Part shown: in pieces, positions 17,427 to 25,688 of the stretch
Position numbering within the stretch: position 1 is the first letter of the stretch
Layout: every line of letters starts with the position of its first letter
NCBI RefSeq assembly: GCF_001870905.1
Contig: NZ_LNDC01000020.1
Location: 1-37,581 of the forward strand
DNA from: Geitlerinema sp. PCC 9228
GTDB lineage: Bacteria > Cyanobacteriota > Cyanobacteriia > Cyanobacteriales > PCC-9228
DNA: 37,581 nt
Direction of reading: 5' to 3'
The notes under the pieces: generated by a model
Told to the model about the DNA's origin: nothing
Databases searched by the model: none
The model's input: only the letters and a program-made list of their open reading frames with translations
Made by a program: the position numbers and the translations under genes

Positions 17427-18656
17427 ATGAGTCCGAACCGCGATCGCGTTTTGCCCAAACCAGCAAGCATCCTAACCATTGTGGCGGTTTTGGGATTGGT
17501 ATCGGCTTGTACGAACGAAGCCCCTTCCCAACAAGCAACCGCTGCCAATTGTGCCAATCCAGTCGCCTACGACCCCAACCGAGATTACTTTCCCGAAAAG
17601 ATCGAGTTACAATATGCCGATGGTTTTCAAGTTGAATACCACCAACATTACAAAGTGGTCACGGTAAAACAACCTTGGGCTGATGCCGATCGCAGCTTTC
17701 AATATGTTTTGGTACAATGCGGTACTCCCATTCCTGCAGGATACGAACAAGCACAAGTCATTTCCGTACCTGCCGAAACTGTCGTTGCCCTTTCCACCAC
17801 CCATTTGCCCCACTTAAAAAAGCTCGGCGTTCTCGATCGCTTGCTGGCGGTCAGCAATTTCCGGCATGTTAACACCCCAGAAGTGCGCCAAAAAATTGAT
17901 GCGGGCACTATCAAAGAAGTAGGTCGCAACGCTCAAGTGGATGTGGAACAGTTGCTCACCCTCGATCCAGATTTGGTCATGACTTTTAGCTTGGGTGACC
18001 CACAAATGGATAGCCACAACCAACTTATGAAAGCCGGTCTCCCTGTCGTTCTCAATGCCGAATACCTCAGCAATTCCCCCCTTGCCAGAGCGGAGTGGTT
18101 AAAATTCACTGCCTTATTTTTCAACCGAGAAAAAATTGCCAATCGGACCTTTTCTAGCATTGCCCGCGAGTACAAACAGCTAGCCGCCGTTGCCAAGGAA
18201 AGCGACCAAAAACCGCAAGTACTGGTGGGTCACAGTTGGAAAGGGACTTGGCACGTTCCTGGGGGCAACAGCTACATGGCTCAGTATTTGCAAGATGCCG
18301 GTGCCAGCTATCCCTGGTCCGATACGGATGCCACCAGCAGCATTCCACTAGAGCTAGAAACGGTTTACGAACGGGCTGTAGATGCTAATATTTGGCTCAA
18401 TGGGGCTCAAAGTTGGTTTTCTACCGAAGATGTTCTGGCAGATGACGAACGCTACGCGCAGTTTCAAGCGTTTCAAAACGGACGCGTTTATGTCAACAAT
18501 GCCCGTTTGAACGAATACGGCGGCAATGATTATTGGGAAAGTGGCATTTCCAATCCCGATGTGGTCCTGGCGGATTTGATCAAAATCTTACATCCAGAAC
18601 TTCTACCGGAGCACGAGCTGGTGTACTATCAGAAAATTGAGTTGCAATCGCCATAG
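17427..18656 (+). CDS. FecB-type ABC transporter substrate-binding lipoprotein
   Basis: 409 residues from the ATG at 17427; a TTG 23 codons upstream is rejected because the ATG begins the signal peptide. AGGAGG lies 16 bases before the ATG, rather far. Lipoprotein signal ends LGLVSAC (Cys28). The mature chain has the periplasmic-binding fold of the iron-siderophore/cobalamin class: VVALSTTHLPHLKKLGVLDRLLAV, VDVEQLLTLDPDLVMTF, AGLPVVLNAEYLSNSPLARAEWLKF, and a long helix linking two lobes. GHSWKGTWHVPGGNSYMAQYLQDAGA is characteristic of the iron-type members. Upstream of the fold is an unusual insert (about residues 45-100: QYADGFQVEYHQHYKVVTVKQPW) seen in cobalamin/iron proteins of this group. 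Followed by a phosphoesterase and a FecCD permease. Ligand (ferric siderophore, heme or corrinoid) is not decided; no cobalamin riboswitch was recognised upstream. Confidence 0.88.
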   Translation: MSPNRDRVLPKPASILTIVAVLGLVSACTNEAPSQQATAANCANPVAYDPNRDYFPEKIELQYADGFQVEYHQHYKVVTVKQPWADADRSFQYVLVQCGTPIPAGYEQAQVISVPAETVVALSTTHLPHLKKLGVLDRLLAVSNFRHVNTPEVRQKIDAGTIKEVGRNAQVDVEQLLTLDPDLVMTFSLGDPQMDSHNQLMKAGLPVVLNAEYLSNSPLARAEWLKFTALFFNREKIANRTFSSIAREYKQLAAVAKESDQKPQVLVGHSWKGTWHVPGGNSYMAQYLQDAGASYPWSDTDATSSIPLELETVYERAVDANIWLNGAQSWFSTEDVLADDERYAQFQAFQNGRVYVNNARLNEYGGNDYWESGISNPDVVLADLIKILHPELLPEHELVYYQKIELQSP

Positions 18657-18670
18657 AAAGGTTCGTCCAA

Positions 18671-19456
18671 TTGACTGTTACCATCGCTCAGCTTACCGAT
18701 ACCCATTTGCTTCCCCAGCGCGATCGCTTTTTGCGGGGAATTGCCCCCTGGTACTCCCTGCAAGCGGTTCTGCAACCAGCTGCAGCCACTCAACCCGATT
18801 TATTGCTGCTCACAGGCGATTTGGCCGATAGCGGCGAGGCGGCAGCCTACCAGCATTTGCGGGATTTGCTGGTCCCGCACCACATTCCCGTAGCTTGGGT
18901 AGGTGGCAATCACGACGATTTGCAAGTGGCAACTGAGGTGTTGTCTTCGCCGCCGATTCGTGCCGAAAAAGCTATTTCCCTGGGGAGTTGGCGGCTGTTG
19001 CTGGTCAACTCCATCTTACCGACAGCGGAATGGGGAGAAGGATATATTTTTGCAGGGGAGCTGGCTTGGTTGCAACGGGAATTGCAAACCCATCCCCACC
19101 AGCCTACTGCGGTTGCAGTGCACCACCATCCTCTCCCCATGGGCATCGATTGGTTGGACCGGATTGCCCTGCAAAATGCCCATGAGTTTCTCACCCTTTT
19201 AGCGAACCATCCACAAGTGCGTTGGGTAACTTGCGGTCACGTGCATATGAGCAGCGATTGTTCTTACCAAGATTTTCATTGCTATACCACCCCTTCTACA
19301 TTTATGCAAGTGTTTGACGAAACCAAACATACCGACCCAGAAAGTCAAATGCCGGGATTCCGCCTGTTTTCCTTGTATAGCGACGGTGGGTACGCCACGG
19401 AAATACATCGGGTCGAATTGCCCGCAGAAGCAGAATTTGCCCCCACTACCCCATGA
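18671..19456 (+). CDS. Class III phosphodiesterase-like metallophosphoesterase
   Basis: 261 residues from a TTG start 14 bases after the binding-protein stop, with AAAGG about ten bases upstream. The calcineurin-like metal motifs are complete and in order: D10-T-H12 (LTDTH), G-D50 (LLLTGDLAD), G-N80-H81-DD, the VHHHPLPMG histidine, and GHVH near residue 195. This arrangement is the CpdA/Icc-type cyclic nucleotide phosphodiesterase group, although cyclic-AMP activity cannot be told from phosphodiester or phosphomonoester activity by motifs alone. Its stop overlaps the permease start by four bases (ATGA), so it is translated as part of a transport operon. That placement suggests a job linked to the transported ligand or to signalling about it, which is inference. 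Confidence 0.88.
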   Translation: MTVTIAQLTDTHLLPQRDRFLRGIAPWYSLQAVLQPAAATQPDLLLLTGDLADSGEAAAYQHLRDLLVPHHIPVAWVGGNHDDLQVATEVLSSPPIRAEKAISLGSWRLLLVNSILPTAEWGEGYIFAGELAWLQRELQTHPHQPTAVAVHHHPLPMGIDWLDRIALQNAHEFLTLLANHPQVRWVTCGHVHMSSDCSYQDFHCYTTPSTFMQVFDETKHTDPESQMPGFRLFSLYSDGGYATEIHRVELPAEAEFAPTTP

Positions 19457-20496
19457 AACTGGTGCGGCGTTTTCGGTTGGTTTCGCGCTGGTCTATTCCG
19501 ATTTTGCTGCTGGTGTTGCTGGTGGCTATGGGGTGGAATTTGACCATTGGTTCGGCAGATATCCCTCCAGCAGCGATCGCGCGGATTTTGCTCGGCCAAG
19601 ATACCGAATCGGCCAGCTGGCAAACCATTGTGTTCCAATTTCGCCTTCCCGAAACCCTTACCGCCACCCTAGCCGGTGCTTCTCTAGCGGTGAGTGGCTT
19701 GCAAATGCAGACCTTGTTTCGCAATCCCCTAGCCGGTCCGTTTGTGTTGGGTATCAACGCCGGTGCCAGTTTGGGGGTGGCGTTGGTGGTGTTGCTTGCT
19801 GGTCGTACCGCCAGTCAGTGGGGATGGCTGGGGAATTTGGGTTCCGTGGTTGCTGCCAGTGTGGGGGCGTCGCTGGTGTTGAGTTTGGCGATCGCGGTGG
19901 CGCAGTGGATTCGCAGCAGTACCACCTTGTTGCTGTTGGGATTGATGTTTGGGTACATCACCAACGCAGCGGTCACCATTTTGCTGCATTTCAGTCCCAC
20001 CGAACAGGTACAAGCTTATCTCACTTGGACCTTTGGGAGTTTTGGTGGTGTTAGTTGGCTGCAAATGCGCGTCTTCTTGCCGGTGGTTTTGGTGAGTTTG
20101 TTGGGGGCACACTTGCTGTCGAAAATTTTAAATTTGTTGCTGTTGGGAGAGCAGCGCGCCCAGGGGTTGGGGGTTTCGGTGAAGGTCGCCCGTTTTTGGG
20201 TGGTGGCCAATGCTTCTTTGCTGGCTGGGGTGACAACAGCCTTTTGCGGTCCCATTGCTTTTTTGGGAATTGCCGTTCCTCACCTCAGTCGGGCGTGGCT
20301 GCAAACCTTGGACCGGCGGGTGTTGCTCCCGGCAACGGCTCTGTTGGGAGGGATTTTGGCGCTGGTGGCCAGTGCGATCGCCTCTCTACCAGGAAGCCAG
20401 ACAATTTTACCCCTCAACTCGGTAACGGCTCTTATCGGTGCGCCAGTGGTGGTTTGGACTATTATCAGCCAGCGCCGCGGCAAGGGCGAGTTTTAA
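19453..20496 (+). CDS. FecCD-family ABC transporter permease
   Basis: 347 residues, ATG overlapping the upstream stop. About nine to ten hydrophobic helices; family marks include RLPETLTATLAGASLAVSGLQMQTLFRNPLAGPFVLGINAGASLG, LLLLGLMFGYITNAAVTILLHF, YLTWTFGSFGG and the coupling segment CGPIAFLGIAVPHLSRAWLQTLDRRVLLPATALLGG. This is the membrane subunit for iron-siderophore, heme or cobalamin import, working with the FecB-type protein upstream. The ATP-binding subunit that completes such importers is absent: the next gene is a diguanylate cyclase on the other strand whose stop overlaps this one by four bases (TTAA at 20493-20496). The ATPase must be elsewhere or shared. Confidence 0.95.
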   Translation: MKLVRRFRLVSRWSIPILLLVLLVAMGWNLTIGSADIPPAAIARILLGQDTESASWQTIVFQFRLPETLTATLAGASLAVSGLQMQTLFRNPLAGPFVLGINAGASLGVALVVLLAGRTASQWGWLGNLGSVVAASVGASLVLSLAIAVAQWIRSSTTLLLLGLMFGYITNAAVTILLHFSPTEQVQAYLTWTFGSFGGVSWLQMRVFLPVVLVSLLGAHLLSKILNLLLLGEQRAQGLGVSVKVARFWVVANASLLAGVTTAFCGPIAFLGIAVPHLSRAWLQTLDRRVLLPATALLGGILALVASAIASLPGSQTILPLNSVTALIGAPVVVWTIISQRRGKGEF

Positions 20497-22769
20497 TTTG
20501 GCTGGGAATCAGAACCCGAAGAGGTTTTGGGGGAGGAAGGGGTGCAACCCGTTGTGCCCCTACTGTTGGGATCGTGGTGGTTGTCTGACTGCTTTTGGGA
20601 GGCGTCGTGGTAGGTTTGCACGCGATCGCGTCCGGCGTTTTTAGCCTCGTACAACGCCCAATCTGCTTGCTGGATGAGGGATTCGGCGGTCGATTCCAAT
20701 TTGGGAATGATGGTGGCGACGCCGATGCTAACAGTTAGGCGTTGGTCGATGGGGGATTTAACATGCTCGATTTGCAAATGCCGCACTTCCGAACGAACGC
20801 GTTCCGCTACCACCACGGCCCCTTCAGCGTCTGTATGGGGCAATAGAACCCCAAACTCTTCACCGCCGTAACGTGCCACCAAATCCGCAGGACGTTGAAC
20901 TGCTTTGTTAATGGCTTGGGCGACTTTTTGCAAGCAGGTATCGCCGGTGGGATGGCCGTAGGTATCGTTGTAGGCTTTGAATCGGTCGATATCAATTAAA
21001 ATGAGCGATAGAGGGGCTTTTTCCCGCACCAGCCGCCACAGTTCCTGATTGATGCGCTCGTCGAAGCTGCGGCGGTTGAACACTTGGGTTAGAGAATCGA
21101 TGGATGCCAGCCGGTGTAGTTCCTGGTTGGCGTCTTCTAATTGTTGGTAGAGGGTGGCTTGTTGAATTGCGATCGCCAGTTGGTCGGCAATCGATTGCAG
21201 CAGTTCCCGGTCTTCGGTACGCCACAGCCAGCGGTTGACGTGGGTGCAAATTAAATAGCCCACCGGTTCCCCCTGAGTGCGTACGGGAACAGTCATGTAC
21301 CGGGAATTGTCCAAAGGCAGCGACATGGGTTGGTCGTAGTCCGGCGGCGACTGGCTGGAGGGCAACTCGGAAGCGTTTTGCCATTGGGAGTTGCTAACGC
21401 TAACGCCATCGGCGGGGCTGACCAAAGGTAAATTAATGGACAGGCGGGTTTGGTGGACCACCGCTTCTCCTTGGTCCAGTTTTTCCGAAAAGGCAGATAG
21501 GGGTTGAAAAGAAAAACGCCCCACCTGCGATCGCAAGTCGGGTTGTTTGTATTCCCATTTAATATCCAAAACCTGGGCAATGGGGTCGTACCAACCAAAA
21601 GCTGCCCGTTCCAACCCTAGCAACTTGCCCACTTCTTCTACGGTGGTAGGCAAAATTTCTTCCAGTTCTAAAGAAGCGCGAATCTTGCCGGTGAGGCGGT
21701 TTAACAATGCTTCCTGCTGGGCGCGTCCGGAAAAACTTTCTAGCAACGACCACTGGCTTTGGGCAACGATGGCGGTCAATCCCAGCAAAACGCTCATCAC
21801 TGTCGCCAGCAAATTGAGCGGTTCTAGTTGGGTTTGCATGTGCTGTTTGGGAACCACCAAAACCACCGACCAGCTGCGGTTGTCGATGGACCAGCGGCTA
21901 ACGTAAACCGCATCGCTGCCCAAAGCCATGGGGATGGTTTCCTCGATCGCTGATTGCTTGGCAATTTTGTCGGAAATTTGCAGCAGTTCGGGGGTAGGCT
22001 TGCGGACGACATTGGAGGGAAGGGTGGGGTTGGGTTCGTTGGTGGCTGCGGAGGTGGCTACTTTGGTGGCGTAGCGGGAGTAAATCAGGGGTTGCCCGGT
22101 GCTATCGATGGCTAGGGAATAGCTGCCGTTGCCGTAGTGGAGAGTGCTGACGATGTAGGCAATTTCGTTGAGGGATACTTCACCCACTAAAACTCCCATT
22201 GGTTGTCTGCTGGATTGATTTGGTGAGTTCGGCCATACGGGAACCGCGAGGCTGGCAGTGACGGAATAGCGATCGCGGTTGAAGTGGGGTTTGCCCATCG
22301 CTAGCTTTCCAGCCATGGCTTTTTGGAAATAATCGCGATCGCGCAGTTGGTCTAAGTTGATTTCTCCGTTGGTGGTATAGGAGCGATCGTTGGCAGCAAT
22401 AAACGCAAGGGAATAAAAATTCTTCAAGCGAGTCGTTTCATCTTGTAAGTACGGTTGAATTTTCCCGATGTCCATGGTGCGTAAGGTAGGAGAATTCGCG
22501 ATCGCTTCCAATTGGACTTGGTGAGCGGCAAACCAGTCATTGATTTGCGTTACTCCCTGCTTTACCTGCAAGCGCGTATTTTCCTTAAAATTATGCAAAA
22601 AAAGTCCCCGCACCATGCGATAGCTGGTAAAAGCAACAGCACTCACACCGAGAACCGTCGCTCCCATGGCGAGCAACACGGCAATACGACGGGGATGCAA
22701 CCCTTTATAAAAACGTAGCAATGGCATTACGTATGCTGAATACCAAGTTTCCCCAGAAACAGGTGACAT
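20493..22769 (-). CDS. Membrane diguanylate cyclase with sensor, GAF and GGDEF domains
   Basis: 758 residues from the ATG at 22769. The frame is open back to 22952, but the extra part is Cys/Arg-rich and overlaps a hairpin-dense stretch; ATGs at 22808 and 22727 are alternatives. Transmembrane helix (RRIAVLLAMGATVLGVSAVAFTSY), Cache-like extracytoplasmic domain (NSPTLRTMDI, LRDRDYFQKAMAGKLAMGKPHFNRD, VGEVSLNEIAYIVSTLHYG), second helix (LLATVMSVLLGLTAIVAQS), GAF domain (LLGLERAAFGWYDP to VGYLICTHVNRWLW), then GGDEF with catalytic GGEEF near residue 635 and an intact inhibitory RxxD site (RPAD, exactly five residues before). It should make c-di-GMP from GTP under product inhibition. The last 25 residues are Ser/Thr/Pro-rich and partly encoded by a palindromic repeat. 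Confidence 0.9.
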   Translation of the reverse strand: MSPVSGETWYSAYVMPLLRFYKGLHPRRIAVLLAMGATVLGVSAVAFTSYRMVRGLFLHNFKENTRLQVKQGVTQINDWFAAHQVQLEAIANSPTLRTMDIGKIQPYLQDETTRLKNFYSLAFIAANDRSYTTNGEINLDQLRDRDYFQKAMAGKLAMGKPHFNRDRYSVTASLAVPVWPNSPNQSSRQPMGVLVGEVSLNEIAYIVSTLHYGNGSYSLAIDSTGQPLIYSRYATKVATSAATNEPNPTLPSNVVRKPTPELLQISDKIAKQSAIEETIPMALGSDAVYVSRWSIDNRSWSVVLVVPKQHMQTQLEPLNLLATVMSVLLGLTAIVAQSQWSLLESFSGRAQQEALLNRLTGKIRASLELEEILPTTVEEVGKLLGLERAAFGWYDPIAQVLDIKWEYKQPDLRSQVGRFSFQPLSAFSEKLDQGEAVVHQTRLSINLPLVSPADGVSVSNSQWQNASELPSSQSPPDYDQPMSLPLDNSRYMTVPVRTQGEPVGYLICTHVNRWLWRTEDRELLQSIADQLAIAIQQATLYQQLEDANQELHRLASIDSLTQVFNRRSFDERINQELWRLVREKAPLSLILIDIDRFKAYNDTYGHPTGDTCLQKVAQAINKAVQRPADLVARYGGEEFGVLLPHTDAEGAVVVAERVRSEVRHLQIEHVKSPIDQRLTVSIGVATIIPKLESTAESLIQQADWALYEAKNAGRDRVQTYHDASQKQSDNHHDPNSRGTTGCTPSSPKTSSGSDSQPN
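20538..20561. repeat. Palindromic repeat, copy 3, inside a coding 3' end
   Basis: AGGGGTGCAACCCGTTGTGC followed by CCCT; same GGGGYG...CRCCCC type as the intergenic copies. It lies in frame in the last 25 codons of the diguanylate cyclase gene and encodes part of its low-complexity tail (RGTTGCTP). Confidence 0.65.
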
Positions 22770-22808
22770 ATTGTTAACAATTTCCCGGTCGTTAATAGCT
22801 TCTTTCAT

Positions 22809-22906
22809 CCCTGCTGGGAACGAAGCAGGGCTTTCAAGCTCCCGTCTTTTCTCGGAAGAACCAAAATAGCATGGCTTGCTTCCACGCGGCGATGGGGCGT
22901 TTCCCC
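22809..22906 (-). promoter_or_regulatory. Hairpin-rich leader before the diguanylate cyclase
   Basis: Three stems occur in under 100 bases on the coding strand: a perfect CCCTGCT/AGCAGGG 7-bp stem with 8-base loop (22809-22830) that abuts the ATG at 22808, a GGAAG/CTTCC stem (22854-22883) and a small GGGG/CCCC stem (22894-22906). It resembles no riboswitch class I can name; the two c-di-GMP classes were considered and do not fit. The reading frame stays open through it, so a coding role is not excluded. The remaining gap up to the VOC gene (22910-23339) holds repeat copy 4 and otherwise A/T-rich DNA. Confidence 0.35.
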
Positions 22907-23100
22907 TCATACAATCCCATCGAAACCACCCCATCAACCTAAATAAAGCCAAGATACCACAAAATAAAAAACATAGACCCTAGAAGTTCAATAGAAAAAT
23001 CATGAGCCATACCACCTCAATGTAGCCAATTTTGGTTGTTCGTGTCATCCGTACTATCGCAGAAGAGGAAAGCGAAAAAGAAAGAGAAGAAAAGGTAATA

Positions 23101-23173
23101 CCATTTCTAAAAAACAACGATTGCCTAAAATTTCTTAAGTTCCCTACTAGGGGCGCTTCGCAAAGCCCTCATA
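23101..23173 (+). repeat. Composite palindromic repeat element, copy 4
   Basis: Begins CCATTTCTAAAAAACAACGA, continues with an A/T-rich spacer containing TTTCTTAAG and TTCCCTACTA, and ends with the palindrome TAGGGGCGCTTCGCAAAGCC. The left arm matches copies 1 and 8 nearly base for base; the right side of the palindrome has decayed (CCCTCATAC). Confidence 0.75.
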
Positions 23174-23339
23174 CAAAAACACTACGACGATCTCTTGAAA
23201 AATTTTAGGGAAATGCTCTTCGGTGATATCTGAACGAAATTTCTCCACTCGGAGGTGCCTTTCCGTCCCTCATACGCCCACGCCCAAAAAATAGCGTTAC
23301 ACTGGAAAAAGTTGGCTTGTTTCTAGGAGTAGATATCAA

Positions 23340-23702
23340 ATGGCCGCTCAATTCAAACACGTTATGCTTATGGTTCCCGATGTGGAAGCCGCAGCTAAAT
23401 TTTATAGCGAAGGATTGGGGCTGGAAGTCAAAACCACCAGCTCGGCATGGGCGGAATTAGATGCCGATGGGACCACAATCGCCTTGCATGCCGCGCGGGA
23501 ACAATCTCAACCAAGCAATTCTCCTATTCTCAGTTTCCGCGTCGATGATATTTATGCGGCCATCCAAACCTTAGAATCCCAAGGTGCCTATGTAGAGGGA
23601 GATGTACGGGAACCTTCTTTTGGGAAAGTGGCTGCCGTACGTACCCCAGATGGGCATTTGGTGAGCCTCCTACAACCAGCTGCGGTAAGTGCTTCTTCTT
23701 AG
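23340..23702 (+). CDS. VOC (glyoxalase/bleomycin-resistance) family protein
   Basis: 120 residues, ATG with AGGAG about ten bases upstream. One vicinal-oxygen-chelate domain: two beta-alpha-beta-beta-beta units starting KHVMLMVPDVEAAAKFYSEGLGLEV and ILSFRVDDIYAAIQTLESQGAYV. The usual first metal ligand H7 is present, but the last ligand position reads VSLLQ rather than the common glutamate, so metal binding may differ and the reaction cannot be named. Length fits a stand-alone single-domain member that dimerises. It is monocistronic: its own promoter region carries repeat copy 4, and a strong terminator follows. Confidence 0.88.
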   Translation: MAAQFKHVMLMVPDVEAAAKFYSEGLGLEVKTTSSAWAELDADGTTIALHAAREQSQPSNSPILSFRVDDIYAAIQTLESQGAYVEGDVREPSFGKVAAVRTPDGHLVSLLQPAAVSASS

Positions 23703-23762
23703 TGGAGCGATCGGTTTTGATTCCTCCATTCATTCCATCAATTTTACGCTCAAATTTTTATT

Positions 23763-23801
23763 AAAACCGCCCTATTTGTCGCATGTAGGGCGGTTTTTTT
23801 T
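23763..23801 (+). terminator. Rho-independent terminator after the VOC gene
   Basis: Perfect 12-bp stem AAAACCGCCCTA / TAGGGCGGTTTT with an 11-base loop, running into a T-tract (to 23801). It begins 60 bases after the VOC stop codon. Confidence 0.92.
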
Positions 23802-23827
23802 GGTTGCTGGAAATATCCCTCATATTT

Positions 23828-23910
23828 GTAGGGGCGCAACGCACGATTCCCCCTGCTAGGGCAATTGGAAAATCCCATACCATCGTTGTTTCTCAGAAAT
23901 AGTATAATAA
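23828..23910 (-). repeat. Composite palindromic repeat element, copy 5
   Basis: On the minus strand it reads from ATACTATTTCTGAGAAACAA CGATGG through a spacer with ATTTTCCAATTGCCCT to the palindrome ending TGCGTTGCGCCCCTAC. The arm is more diverged than in copies 1, 4 and 8, but order and spacing agree. The stretch between it and the transposase relic (23911-23958) is A/T-rich and empty. Confidence 0.6.
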
Positions 23911-23958
23911 AATTTTTTTAAAATAATTTTTAAACTAAAACTTCTATGTTGCCCGCCC

Positions 23959-24950
23959 TTACCAAGGATAAGTTAGTTGGCGGGGCCAATGCATGTAACT
24001 AATTTTTTGACATACTTGGGATTGCAAATATCGCAATTTATCGAGTATCCTTTTACCAAATCTTGAAGGGATTTTAACTTCTTAAAGGAAGAAGAAATAA
24101 ACAATCAAATAACTATAGATTTGGATGTGGATTCCACGAGGATTTTGCTTATCAATCGGTCCAACTTTAGATGCATTTTTTAAAATTTCTATAATAATGC
24201 AATTTGCCATCTTTGCCGGTAAATTTCTCTGATTTCTTCATTTGTTACTTCCTCGATTGGTAGGTTGGTTGCTAAACGAAATTCTGTCCTCGTTTCTACA
24301 TTGTTGCGATCCCCTAATAAAAAATGGCTGTCTCCTAGAATTTCTAAAGTTAAGTTTTTGTTTGTTGTTAAAACAAAATACCGATCTTTTTTGTTGTAAT
24401 TGACGAATTCTTTCTTTAGATGCAAAACCTCGATCCATCATACCGACGCTGTTTTCAGGCGTTTGGTCAATCGTGGCTTGTCCATACTTATTATCATGTC
24501 CTTGTCCAAAACGACTCTCAATTCCCTCTACGGAGTTAAACCAGTCATTCTGTCCGGCAAAAAGTTTCACTTGGTGGTACCATTGACACCACATTCGTTT
24601 GGTCGTTAACGCGATCGCTGTAGAGTCTAAAGGAAATAAACTCCGAGCTTTTTTTGCCCCTTTTCGTTTCTTTAAGGACTGAATCCGTTCCTGTAAAAGC
24701 TTCTCAAAGATTGATGGGTCACGGAAGTAGGGGCGAACGCGTTGTGCCCCTACCTACTTGAAAACCTCGTCTGTTCAGCCGCAAAAATTAAATCCCTCAT
24801 ACTTGCCAAACTCTTATCTAAAACCCAGCCCAGCCAACAAGATAAAAACAAATGAGTATCTAGAACTGAGTAGTCGTTTTTCGGTAGAGGGTTCAGGAAT
24901 TCCTTAATAATTTCGGGAAAGTTTGTTACTATAGCGTTAATACTAATTTA
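23959..24950 (-). pseudogene. Decayed IS4-type transposase
   Basis: Translating the minus strand and following frame changes restores one transposase. The N-terminal part reads NFPEIIKEFLNPLPKNDYSV and THLFLSCWLGWVLDKSLASM; after a one-base shift comes RLNRRGFQV, then a palindromic repeat replaces about a dozen residues. It continues with RDPSIFEKLLQERIQSL, LFPLDSTAIALTTKRMWCQW (first catalytic Asp in LDST), YHQVKLFAG and MMDRGFASKERIRQLQQKRS. A frameshift follows near 24385, then TNKNLTLEILGDSHFLLGD, EEIREIYRQRWQIALL, a TGG-to-TAG stop where the family has LLWKFLK, and a readable tail KFLKMHLKLDRL to YMHWPRQLTYPW. At least two frameshifts, one nonsense change and one insertion/deletion make it non-functional. 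Inverted terminal repeats were not identified. Confidence 0.85.
24727..24753. repeat. Palindromic repeat, copy 6, inside the dead transposase
   Basis: GTAGGGGCGAACGCGTTGTG followed by CCCCTAC, a close palindrome centred on ACGCGT. It separates the codons for GFQV from those for RDPSIF in the transposase relic, where about 12 family residues are missing. It has no A/T-rich arm. Confidence 0.75.
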
Positions 24951-25430
24951 ACTTCTTTATTCTCTCCAACCTATCAAAAGCTGGGAGTTCTTTCTAGGGG
25001 ATATTCTTAACATGCAACATTTCTGGTCCGAATTTATGGTGTTTTTTATAAATGTCACCATATTTTAGTGTTATTTTGCCAGAGAGAATGGCTCGGATAA
25101 AAAGCTTAATGGTTGATTTTTTTTACCAATTATTAGACACGATCGCGAGATTTTTGAGAGATGCTTATTTTGTACGTTTGAAGTAGAAACTTATTTTTCT
25201 ACTTCGCCTAAAGTGTATCCCAAAATACCAAATCTACAAAAGAAAAATGTCAATGGGCGATCGCATCGATTGCCCTGCAAAGAGAAGAAAGAAAATCTAC
25301 CAATGGTCGTTATCCTGGTGAAGCAAAAGATAATTTGGTATTTCTTTTGACCAGAAGAAACCTTTTGAAAATGAATTTCGCTTTTTGTAAAACCTGAGTA
25401 AAATATTGTTTATTTTTTTTAAGCTATCCG

Positions 25431-25598
25431 TTAGAAACCATCATTCCATTTTAGCAACAACCTTCTCCGGAGGAGCGCAACCCCAGTAGCGATCGCGACC
25501 AGCGGGGGGTAAAGAAAAGCTAAAAACTCCCCCACACAGGGACAAAATATTTGATAATACAATAAAGCGAGAAAAAATTTCCCTATTTTCCCCAACAT
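25431..25598 (-). CDS. Doubtful small membrane protein
   Basis: 55 codons from an ATG. The peptide is hydrophobic with two possible spans (KFFLALLYYQIFCPCVGEFL and AFLYPPLVAIATGVALL) and ends RRRLLLKWNDGF, which would suit a tiny inner-membrane protein read divergently from hoxE. There is no clear ribosome binding site and the neighbourhood is non-coding, so this may be chance. Confidence 0.2.
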   Translation of the reverse strand: MLGKIGKFFLALLYYQIFCPCVGEFLAFLYPPLVAIATGVALLRRRLLLKWNDGF

Positions 25599-25688
25599 GC
25601 CAGCCGCATGCCCCCATTTCCAACTATCTATGCTCGTCGCTTTTCCGGTTCGCACAAAAACAACACCAATCTTGTTTTAATAACCAGC

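Noticed and set aside
19314-20054. Long plus-strand frame of 246 codons overlapping the FecCD permease
   Set aside because: It is out of frame with a clear multi-helix permease, has no family features and is Gly/Cys/Arg-rich, as expected of a shadow frame.
22809-22906. c-di-GMP riboswitch before the diguanylate cyclase
   Set aside because: The conserved cores of the two known c-di-GMP riboswitch classes are not seen; only generic hairpins can be supported.
23828-24753. CRISPR array formed by the repeated palindromes
   Set aside because: Spacing is irregular (hundreds to thousands of bases), copies lie in both orientations and inside genes, and there are no uniform spacers or cas genes.
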